DNA of 42,279 nt from NCBI GenBank assembly GCA_025451785.1, contig JANWJV010000044.1, positions 1-42,279 on the forward strand, in the 5' to 3' direction. The position numbers and the translations under genes were made by a program. This stretch comes from Bacteroidia bacterium (GTDB lineage: Bacteria > Bacteroidota > Bacteroidia > JANWJV01). The notes below the pieces were generated by a model that was given only the letters and a program-made list of their open reading frames with translations, ran no database searches and was not told the origin of the DNA. Shown piece by piece: positions 9,909 through 17,298 of this stretch (its first letter is position 1; every line of letters begins with the position of its first letter).

Positions 9909-10304
9909 ATGAAAGATCTCGTAAAACTCACTCTCGCCTTCGTTTGCTGTCTCTCTATGAGCATTGCAAACGCCCAGGAAGCTGCCACCACTGTAAGCCC
10001 TAACCCTCCCCTTCCCGCTACACAAGGCGATAAGGTAGCGAAGCAGGGCGATACCAAGCAGGCACCTGCCAAAAAGAAAACTTCGAGCCGCTCAAAAACA
10101 AAGACCGCCGAAACAGTACCGGCACCTGACAAGACCGTTACCGACAAAGCGCCCGCACCCGCCAATACAGGAGCCGGTGACTCAGAAACCAAAAAGGAAA
10201 GCAGCGGCGGCGCTCCTGCACCCAAGACGAGGATGGCCATCAGCGAACAAGGCGTTCCTGCTGAAAAACCAAAAACCACCGCACCTACTACCTCACCCAA
10301 ATAA
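9909..10304 (+). CDS. Secreted Ala/Pro/Lys/Thr-rich low-complexity protein
   Basis: Signal peptide MKDLVKLTLAFVCCLSMSIANAQ (internal ATG of ORF 9858..10304), promoter immediately upstream, terminator downstream. Confidence 0.7.
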   Translation: MKDLVKLTLAFVCCLSMSIANAQEAATTVSPNPPLPATQGDKVAKQGDTKQAPAKKKTSSRSKTKTAETVPAPDKTVTDKAPAPANTGAGDSETKKESSGGAPAPKTRMAISEQGVPAEKPKTTAPTTSPK

Positions 10305-10314
10305 TTAGGGTTTT

Positions 10315-10361
10315 AATACAATAAAAAAAGGAAGCGATGAGCTTCCTTTTTTTATTGTATT
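10315..10361. terminator. Bidirectional intrinsic terminator between convergent genes
   Basis: AATACAATAAAAAAAGGAAGC-GATGA-GCTTCCTTTTTTTATTGTATT: 21-bp perfect stem, 5-nt loop, A-tract and T-tract on the two arms. Confidence 0.93.
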
Positions 10362-10370
10362 CTGATAGGT

Positions 10371-13300
10371 TTATTTACTGAACCTCAGTGTCTCTGTCAT
10401 TTCCCCCGCCCTTATCCGTACATAATAGATCCCCGACGCAAGCTCAGGAAGGCCGAGCTTCGTTCGCGTGGACCCAACCTGCATCTCCTGCTCCGCCATC
10501 ACTTGCTGGCCAAGACTGGTGTAAACACCCACACTTACCTTTGTAAAGCTGCTGAAGTTAAAGTCAATGTAAACACCTGACCTCGTTTGAATGAGCTTTG
10601 TTCCCGAAAGTTCAGCAGCCACTTCACGTATTCCAACACTATTGATCGAATCGAGGACCACTATGTTCTGAACTGTGGAATCGCTGCAGGTCTTGTTCGA
10701 TACTTTGAGCTTCAGGGGATAAATACCCGCTGAAGTATAGGTATGGGTCACAGGGTTAAATGAATTGTCCACGGCGCTTCCATCATTAAAGTCCCAGGCA
10801 TAAAAGGAAGCTCCTGCTGAATTGTTCCAGAGGAAAATAGTCGCTCCTGTTTTAAGATAAACAGTATCGTTGCTGGCGCCAAACTGAGCCTGCAGAAGCG
10901 CAGGTTGTGTAACGATCATGCTGTCGGTAAGCACGCAGCCATTGTTATCAGTAATGGTCAGGTAATAGGTGCCTGGCAATAAACCGGAAATACTTTGTGC
11001 TGTGGAGCCATTAGACCAGGAATAGGTATACGGGGATGCGCCGCCCGAAGGATTCGCGCCCGCCATGCCATCACTGTTACCATTGCAATTAACGTTAGCA
11101 TACACCGAATTGGAAGCGAGGGCCTGGGGCTCCTGTATCACCACCGTATCGGTAATGATGCCGCAAAGACTATTGGGGTCTGTCACACGAATAAAATAAG
11201 TGCCGGCTTTAAGCCCCTTCAAGGTATCAGAAGTAAAGGCGTTCATCACCTTGCTGATGGAGTTTGTGTTAATGTCGAGCCATTCGTAATCCCAGGGTCC
11301 TGTGCCGCTGCCCTTGGCTACCGCATAGCCGTCGGACGCGCCGCTACAGCTTGTACCGAACGCATTCTTGTAAAAGGGCGCACCTACATGAAGCAGGAAG
11401 CGGGGCGCCTTGGTAGTATCTTTAATAGAGAAGGAATATGATTGATTGATGCGAAGGTTGGTCTTTATCCCGGTGAGAAGGTCTTCAAGTATAAGGCAGC
11501 AGCCCATGGGGAGGTTCATAAGGCTGTCGCGAGAAATGGTATAGGTGCCAGTCACTCCCACTTTGGCCCTAACAGGAATAGAAGTGGTGGAACTGATAAG
11601 GGGCTGTGTATTGATCGAAAGGTCCATTCCACTGGTGAAGGTACAGAGGTGGGGAACAGAAGTAGTAGTGCTGAATATCTTATGCGCATCCTCGTTCTGG
11701 TCAAAACCGGTAGTGCCCACCTGGTCGAAACGAATGAATGTTTCATCACTCTGGTTGTTGCCCTTCATTTTGAGCTTCAGGTAATAGAACGCATAATTGG
11801 TGGAGGTCTTCATGTAAGCCTGGTCCACAGGGGTCTTCACGTTCTCGGTACATGAAAGCGCGGGTGCTGCAGCATTGGCCTGCACCCAAAAGGCCTGGCT
11901 CGAAGGAACATTCTTCGTCCCCCCATTAGTGCCGATACCTGCAACATAGCTGGCATACTGCTGAAGTGAAGGGTTCCAAACATAAATTGCATTGTTAAGC
12001 CTTGTCTTGGTCCAGCCAGCCGCATCCCAGTCGATAGAGGAAGGATAAGGGTTGCCGATCATATTCCATCCATCATGGGCCGCGCCAGCGCTGGAGGTAC
12101 GGGTAAGCGTGAACACCTGGTTGAATTTGGCGGGCGGACCTGTAACATCGATCGTGAGCGGCACCGGCCCTATGTAACAATAATAGCCTTTATTAGCGAT
12201 GATGGGATTGGTGATGTTCGTTGCGGCCACGTAACCCAGGTCCTTTATACCCGCTACAGTCTCATCGTACGTATACACCGATTTAAACGCCATAGTAGGA
12301 TATTGTGAGCCCGGGAAGCCTGACATAATGAAGTCATCCTTCCAGTCGTTCAATGTCCTGCCGCTTACAGGACAGCTAAGCATCCTCCAACTGGTGGGGC
12401 CAGGCGCCAGGTAGCGCTGCATAATGATATTGCCGGTAATATTTCCCGCGGTGATCGCCGCGATCCTCGCTGTGCCTAGCGCATCAGAAATAAGGGTGAA
12501 GTTAAATCCTGTAGTAGTAAAAGTTCCGGAGCTAAGCGTAAGCGATCCGCGCAGGTTGGCATCGATGGCAATGCTCGCGCCCGTGGCATTGTTAAGTGTA
12601 AGGTTCCTGAAAGTAGTGATCGAACTGCCGTTAATGCTCTGCGCAATTGTTCCGTTCAGCGTCACCGTTCCGTTTTGCGCGGTAAAGGTTCCGTTATTGG
12701 TGAAGTTCCTTCCCACATTAACAGCATAAGAGGAAGCGCTTACATCAAGCGCGGTGCTGATGGTGAGGTCGCGCGAAACAGTAATGGGTCCGCCAAGTGT
12801 TTTGGTACCGGAACCTGCCGCGATAAGATTGAAAAAAGTTTCTCCGGCAGCCTTTGTCACCAACTGCGCGGCTCCATTGAGCGTTACAGTACCGCTGCGG
12901 GGATTAAAGGTGCCCGTATTGGTCCAGCTCCCTCCTACCCTTAAGGCGAAGTTCAATGCGGAAACGTCAAGGGTACTGCTGATGGTAAGATTATTTGTAA
13001 CTGTAACGGGGCACGACATCTGCTTTGTGAGCAGGCCCGATGCAACAAGGTTGTAAAATGTTTCTCCTCCAGCGCGTAAAATTATCTGGTTTGCCGCGGT
13101 TCCATTGAATGTTACTGTACCATTCTGCGGAACAAAGGTTCCGGTGTTGGTCCAGTTCCTGCGCAGACTAACCGCATAGTTGGAAGCACTCACATTAAAT
13201 GTGCTGCTTATCGTAATATCGTTAAGGGCAGTTACCGGCCCGCCAAGTATCTTGGATGCTGAGCCCGCAAGTACCAGGTTAAAGAATGTTTCACCCGCCG

Positions 13301-14723
13301 CACGCGTGATCAACTGGTTGGTGCTCCCGTTGAAGGTCACAGTGCCGGCATTACAGGTAAAGGTTCCGGTATCGGTCCAGTTCCCTCCTACTGTCATGTT
13401 AAAATTGCTTGCCGTGGTGGTAAGGCCGCTGGTGATCAGCATATCGCCGTTCACAAGGGTGTTTGCTAACAGCGATTTTAATCCTGTTCCGCCTGCCGTA
13501 AGGTGATGATACGCTCCGTCGTTAGGGATCCGCACGTTTTGGTTACCCGCAAAACTATAGTTCACGAGGTTTCCCGCCGCTGAAGCATTGAATGTTGTTA
13601 CAGTAAAATTGGCACTGGTTATCGAGAGGTTGAGGATACCTATGGCGCCTTGCGAAAATATTCCATTGCCTCCGAAACTTGAAGTGAGAGTAAGGTTTGC
13701 GTTATTGGTACGTGTACCGGTGCAGGTCATGGTGGCAATAGTGATCGGCGAAGCCCCGCTGATCGTTTTTGCCGCTCCTGAGAGTGCATACGTTCCGTTG
13801 TTGGCGGTAAACACCCCATCATTATGGAGATTGCCGGTGATATCATAGTTCTCAGAAGCAACGCTGTTCCAGGTTCCTGTTGCATTTACGATAAGGTTAT
13901 TAAGGTCTTTATTGCCCGCCGCGCTTGTCACCCGCATGGTGCCTGAAATAGATGTTGTTCCATTGCAGGTGAAATTATTCCCGCCAAAATCAAAAGTGCC
14001 GCTAACGATCGTAAGGTTATTACTTACCGTGCAGCTACTTCCAAGCGACGCTACGATGCCTGAAGGTTTTGTTATTACAAGATTGTAGTAGTTATTGCTC
14101 ATCACCGTTTGAGCGGTGGCGCCATTATAGTTCACTGTGTTCCCATTAGCAGTGGTCACTACGTTGTTAAGAGCTACGATGGCACACCCCAGGTTAAGTG
14201 TGGCATTGGCGGCATTGGTAAGGGTGCTGTTGCCATCAAGGGTAGTTCTAACAGTAATATTTCCGGTATTTGTAACCGTTCTGCGGATATCAAGCCACGA
14301 AAGCGACCCTGTGCCACTTATCACCAGGTTGTTATTTGTTTGCATGCGTACCCGAAGCGCATTGTTGCTTGTAACCGCGTTCAGCACGAGGTTTCCGCGA
14401 AGGTTAAGACGACCCGCTGTGCCCGCAAGATCACCGGAGGGGTTTATAATGCAGCCACCGGCATATACATGCAGTCTGCGGTTTTGGGTCCAAAGCACAG
14501 TGCCATTTACTGTAAGAGAAAGACAATAGCCAGTATTATTCACCGTAACGGTGTGGCCTGCTTGAATGGTAATATTGTCGGTTGTGGCAGGCACCCCGGC
14601 CGGCGACCAGGTAGCGGCGGTGGTCCAGTTACCTGAACCAGTGCTCACCCTATTAACGGCAAAAAGGCCGGTAGTCCAGCCAAAACAAATGAACAGCAAT
14701 AAAAGAGGTAATTTTTGCCTCAT
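10371..14723 (-). CDS. Large T9SS-exported surface protein with internal repeats, SprB-like repeats, PKD-like domain and type A sorting domain
   Basis: Signal peptide; GNWTTAATWSPAGVPATTDNITI start; NxGTF...GTVTFNG repeats; CSGASDGYA...YEWLD and CNGNSDGMA...YSWSNGSTAQSISGLLPGTYYLTITDNNGC (SprB-like); FYAWDFNDGS (PKD-like); C-terminal GIYYVRIRAGEMTETLRFSK. Confidence 0.88.
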   Translation of the reverse strand: MRQKLPLLLLFICFGWTTGLFAVNRVSTGSGNWTTAATWSPAGVPATTDNITIQAGHTVTVNNTGYCLSLTVNGTVLWTQNRRLHVYAGGCIINPSGDLAGTAGRLNLRGNLVLNAVTSNNALRVRMQTNNNLVISGTGSLSWLDIRRTVTNTGNITVRTTLDGNSTLTNAANATLNLGCAIVALNNVVTTANGNTVNYNGATAQTVMSNNYYNLVITKPSGIVASLGSSCTVSNNLTIVSGTFDFGGNNFTCNGTTSISGTMRVTSAAGNKDLNNLIVNATGTWNSVASENYDITGNLHNDGVFTANNGTYALSGAAKTISGASPITIATMTCTGTRTNNANLTLTSSFGGNGIFSQGAIGILNLSITSANFTVTTFNASAAGNLVNYSFAGNQNVRIPNDGAYHHLTAGGTGLKSLLANTLVNGDMLITSGLTTTASNFNMTVGGNWTDTGTFTCNAGTVTFNGSTNQLITRAAGETFFNLVLAGSASKILGGPVTALNDITISSTFNVSASNYAVSLRRNWTNTGTFVPQNGTVTFNGTAANQIILRAGGETFYNLVASGLLTKQMSCPVTVTNNLTISSTLDVSALNFALRVGGSWTNTGTFNPRSGTVTLNGAAQLVTKAAGETFFNLIAAGSGTKTLGGPITVSRDLTISTALDVSASSYAVNVGRNFTNNGTFTAQNGTVTLNGTIAQSINGSSITTFRNLTLNNATGASIAIDANLRGSLTLSSGTFTTTGFNFTLISDALGTARIAAITAGNITGNIIMQRYLAPGPTSWRMLSCPVSGRTLNDWKDDFIMSGFPGSQYPTMAFKSVYTYDETVAGIKDLGYVAATNITNPIIANKGYYCYIGPVPLTIDVTGPPAKFNQVFTLTRTSSAGAAHDGWNMIGNPYPSSIDWDAAGWTKTRLNNAIYVWNPSLQQYASYVAGIGTNGGTKNVPSSQAFWVQANAAAPALSCTENVKTPVDQAYMKTSTNYAFYYLKLKMKGNNQSDETFIRFDQVGTTGFDQNEDAHKIFSTTTSVPHLCTFTSGMDLSINTQPLISSTTSIPVRAKVGVTGTYTISRDSLMNLPMGCCLILEDLLTGIKTNLRINQSYSFSIKDTTKAPRFLLHVGAPFYKNAFGTSCSGASDGYAVAKGSGTGPWDYEWLDINTNSISKVMNAFTSDTLKGLKAGTYFIRVTDPNSLCGIITDTVVIQEPQALASNSVYANVNCNGNSDGMAGANPSGGASPYTYSWSNGSTAQSISGLLPGTYYLTITDNNGCVLTDSMIVTQPALLQAQFGASNDTVYLKTGATIFLWNNSAGASFYAWDFNDGSAVDNSFNPVTHTYTSAGIYPLKLKVSNKTCSDSTVQNIVVLDSINSVGIREVAAELSGTKLIQTRSGVYIDFNFSSFTKVSVGVYTSLGQQVMAEQEMQVGSTRTKLGLPELASGIYYVRIRAGEMTETLRFSK
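12511..13406 (-). repeat. Four diverged ~220-bp coding repeats in the T9SS protein
   Basis: Units beginning NFNMTVGGNWTDTGTF, NYAVSLRRNWTNTGTF, NFALRVGGSWTNTGTF and SYAVNVGRNFTNNGTF. Confidence 0.75.
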
Positions 14724-14823
14724 GTAAGAAATTACGCCAATTTCTACGGAAAAGTAGGAAAAAAGTTCCTTACAGAGGGCCTATTCGGCCAGATAGCCGC
14801 ATACGGCTCCTTAACCTGAACTT

Positions 14824-15282
14824 TTACACGACGAGGCGGTAGGTGTTTGAGAGGCCGATTAGCTCTTCGAGGTTGGATTTGATAAGGGGTTTGCTGAGTG
14901 TGGCAGCTACCCCAGGGGTAAGTCTTAGCCTTACAAATTCATTGGGATCAGCGGAACTGGTCAGGATAACGATCCTGCATTCATTTTTGATCCTGTCAGA
15001 CAATTTCGAGAACTCCTCCAGGAAATCATGGCCATCAATTTCGGGCATATTAAGATCAAGGAACAGGTAGGATGGTATCTCGCTGTCAGGGAATATGTAG
15101 TTGTTTATTGCAGTTAGTTTTTCGAGCGCTTTTACCGGACTGGTATACACTTCTATCTCCTTTGCAAAGCGGTAAGTCGAGATGATACGTTGGTTGATGA
15201 AGTTGTCTACTCTGCTATCGTCCACTAACATTACTCTTTCGAAGGTGTAGTGAATATCCTGGATGCTTGCGGGAGAGTTCAT
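14824..15282 (-). CDS. Stand-alone response regulator receiver domain protein
   Basis: MLVDDSRVDNFI, phospho-acceptor YLFLDLNMPEIDG, VILTSSAD and LSKPL; ends without an output domain. Confidence 0.9.
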   Translation of the reverse strand: MNSPASIQDIHYTFERVMLVDDSRVDNFINQRIISTYRFAKEIEVYTSPVKALEKLTAINNYIFPDSEIPSYLFLDLNMPEIDGHDFLEEFSKLSDRIKNECRIVILTSSADPNEFVRLRLTPGVAATLSKPLIKSNLEELIGLSNTYRLVV

Positions 15283-15323
15283 TTCGTTGTTGTTTTTGGA
15301 AAGTTAGATTGTTCAGGTTGTTT

Positions 15324-15959
15324 TTAGTGTCCGATATAAGAAGCAGTTCTTTTCAAGGTCCAGGCGATGCCGCACTTGAGGTAAACAGTGGCAGCCGAGT
15401 TCTCCCTGATCATGTTCTTACTGGCTTCGGGAGCTTCGATGGTGTGGTACATACCCGCGCCTATTGCGGTGGTAGCGTAGAGATGCGGTGTTAGTTTGAT
15501 GTGGAGACCGAATCCGCCATATAATTCCACCAGGTTAAGTTTCATCTCGGTATAATTGAATTCTCCTTCGCGGCAAGCATAGTTCTCGAGCCTTACATAC
15601 CTGTTACTTAGGAACGCGCTGGTGTGATGAGCCGCAGAGCCGAAAACAAAAAGTTCGGCCCTTGATGTGGTAGCTGACTCGAAACCATGTTCGAAGCAAG
15701 CCCAGAAGCCGGCAACGTTCAGGTTCCTTTTCTGTATATTAATGCCCATCATCAGAACATTGGTATTCTTGTAAAGGCCAATACCAGGCTTGATATCGGA
15801 ACCAAGACCGCTGTTTGAATTAGTATAGTTAAGGTTAAGGCCGATGTTCAGTTTGCCGCCGTCGCCTGCATACATAGGAAGGCTGGTGAGCGCGGTAAAT
15901 ACCAGGCAGGGCTTGATCATGATGCTAATAATGATCCTGGAGAGTTTTGAGTGTTTCAT
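15324..15959 (-). CDS. Hypothetical exported protein, possible outer-membrane barrel
   Basis: ORF 15324..15986 with a better start at MKHSKLSRIIISIMIKPCLVF; alternating beta-like segments. Confidence 0.5.
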   Translation of the reverse strand: MKHSKLSRIIISIMIKPCLVFTALTSLPMYAGDGGKLNIGLNLNYTNSNSGLGSDIKPGIGLYKNTNVLMMGINIQKRNLNVAGFWACFEHGFESATTSRAELFVFGSAAHHTSAFLSNRYVRLENYACREGEFNYTEMKLNLVELYGGFGLHIKLTPHLYATTAIGAGMYHTIEAPEASKNMIRENSAATVYLKCGIAWTLKRTASYIGH

Positions 15960-16297
15960 CTTTTTTTTTGTTTTGTTGGTTTGCATTTTTTAGTTGTTCA
16001 AACTTGATGATGCAAAACTACCCCCGCCGCATGCCCATTAAAACCCAACCTTAACCGATATGTCACACATGTAAGATTATCTTGAAAGATGATGGCTATT
16101 TCTAATAAAAATGCAGATATTATTCAAATTCTGAACAAAAAAGGCCATTTAAGAGAAAATTAAAAACTATGTGATTTGATGTAAGAAATGAGCTTAGAAG
16201 CGCCGGAAAAGCACCGGAAAGCTCAGCATTTGCCGAAAGTTTTCGTCAGGAAGGAGGAAAAAGAGATAAAGCGAAGTCAAAAAAAGCGTTGAAAGCT

Positions 16298-16347
16298 CTT
16301 AAGGCTGCCACAAAAAAGAAGCTCGCCTACGCTTCTTAACAGAAGCT
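16298..16347 (+). repeat. Copy 1 of 50-bp direct repeat flanking the GIY-YIG gene
   Basis: CTTAAGGCTGCCACAAAAAAGAAGCTCGCCTACGCTTCTTAACAGAAGCT; 49/50 identical to 16706..16755. Confidence 0.95.
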
Positions 16348-16348
16348 C

Positions 16349-16381
16349 CTTGCTTCGCCGTAGCGGCTACGCGAAGGCAAG
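16349..16381 (+). repeat. Imperfect inverted repeat present only beside copy 1
   Basis: CTTGCTTCGCCGTAGC-G-GCTACGCGAAGGCAAG; about 15 bp of pairing with two single-base bulges. Confidence 0.75.
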
Positions 16382-16397
16382 TCGGCGAGCGAAGGAA

Positions 16398-16640
16398 TTA
16401 AATTAGGTGTTTCTTTAAAAAAGCCCTGCCCGACCCGGATTTAAGATACTTCTCAAATTCGAACGCCCTGTATTTATCTGTAAAGACAGTATAACTTATT
16501 AATTTAACCGGACGACGGTTCTTTGTAGCAGGAACCGAACCCCTCTGGTGTCTATTCAGCCTATCCTCTAGGTCAGAGGTACAACCTGTATAATAAGTCC
16601 CATCGGAGCACCCAAGGGTATAGACACAATAAAGAACCAT
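16398..16640 (-). CDS. GIY-YIG nuclease family protein
   Basis: CVYTLGCSDGTYYTGCTSDLEDRLNRHQRGSVPATKNRRPVKLISYTVFTDKYRAFEFEKYLKSGSGRAFLKKHL; compact 80-aa UPF0213-like GIY-YIG fold. Confidence 0.88.
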   Translation of the reverse strand: MVLYCVYTLGCSDGTYYTGCTSDLEDRLNRHQRGSVPATKNRRPVKLISYTVFTDKYRAFEFEKYLKSGSGRAFLKKHLI

Positions 16641-16705
16641 GCGATTCGAAGGCGGTCTTCGACCGCCGTAGCTCGCCGAAATTAAAAAAGAGTACTCTTC
16701 GTTTT

Positions 16706-16755
16706 CTTAAAGCTGCCACAAAAAAGAAGCTCGCCTACGCTTCTTAACAGAAGCT
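16706..16755 (+). repeat. Copy 2 of 50-bp direct repeat flanking the GIY-YIG gene
   Basis: CTTAAAGCTGCCACAAAAAAGAAGCTCGCCTACGCTTCTTAACAGAAGCT; one mismatch to copy 1. Confidence 0.95.
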
Positions 16756-16770
16756 TCGGCGAGCGAAGGC

Positions 16771-16844
16771 GGTCTGGACGGGACTCGAACCCGCGACCCC
16801 GTGCGTGACAGGCACGTATTCTAACCAAGCTGAACTACCAGACC
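16771..16844 (-). tRNA. tRNA-Asp (anticodon GTC), 3' CCA not encoded
   Basis: Reverse complement GGTCTGGTAGTTCAGCTTGGTTAGAATACGTGCCTGTCACGCACGGGGTCGCGGGTTCGAGTCCCGTCCAGACC folds as a cloverleaf with loop CTGTCAC. Confidence 0.95.
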
Positions 16845-16950
16845 TTCAATAAAAGAGGCGCAAAGTTATACTTTTTTTGAACCAAACCAAATGGATAATA
16901 TCCACCTGCCTTGTGATGACCATTATAACGGAAGAAACGAGTGTAGCGAC

Positions 16951-17187
16951 CTAATCGATCCCTTTGAAGAAATCCTCGAAACTGAGCTTGTGAACCCTAA
17001 GTACGTTCGCCAGGGTATTGATGGTAATGTTTGTCTTACCCTTTTCCATCCTCCAGTAATGCACCCTTGCCAGTTTGTTCTTTACTGCAAAGGTCTCTGC
17101 ACTTTTATATCCTGCTTTCAGGCGAAGTTGCTTGATCCTATGTGCGATCTGGTCGATTCTTTTTTGAGAAGATTTACTGTATGCCAT
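16951..17187 (-). CDS. XRE-family helix-turn-helix regulator
   Basis: IAHRIKQLRLKAGYKSAETFAVKNKLARVHYWRMEKGKTNITINTLANVLRVHKLSFEDFF; classic HTH_XRE layout. Likely start MAYSKSSQ within ORF 16951..17211. Confidence 0.85.
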   Translation of the reverse strand: MAYSKSSQKRIDQIAHRIKQLRLKAGYKSAETFAVKNKLARVHYWRMEKGKTNITINTLANVLRVHKLSFEDFFKGID

Positions 17188-17298
17188 TGTATTCGGTTGA
17201 GGCACAAACATAGTAATTTTTATTAAACAAACATGATAAACATCTTTTAACGCAACATCAGGAAATTCGCAACATTACCCAAAAAATAACAGGAGGAT

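Noticed and set aside
10995-14636. Many plus-strand ORFs (148 aa at 10995, 137 aa at 11442, 108 aa at 13180, 175 aa at 14109, 130 aa at 14137)
   Set aside because: All lie antisense inside the 1450-aa T9SS gene, overlap one another in different frames and have no domain-like sequence; shadow ORFs of repetitive coding DNA.
16175-16339. Lys/Ala-rich open stretch ending ...KALKALKAATKKKLAYAS* that runs into repeat copy 1 (the same KAATKKKLAYAS* reading occurs in copy 2)
   Set aside because: No ATG start and preceded by a stop; more simply explained as non-coding repeat DNA, although a gene remnant cannot be excluded.
16298-16755. Interpretation as an insertion sequence
   Set aside because: No transposase and the repeats are direct rather than terminal inverted; kept only as a GIY-YIG-associated cassette hypothesis.
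16891-17226. 111-aa plus-strand ORF
   Set aside because: Antisense to the XRE regulator, which has a clear HTH.
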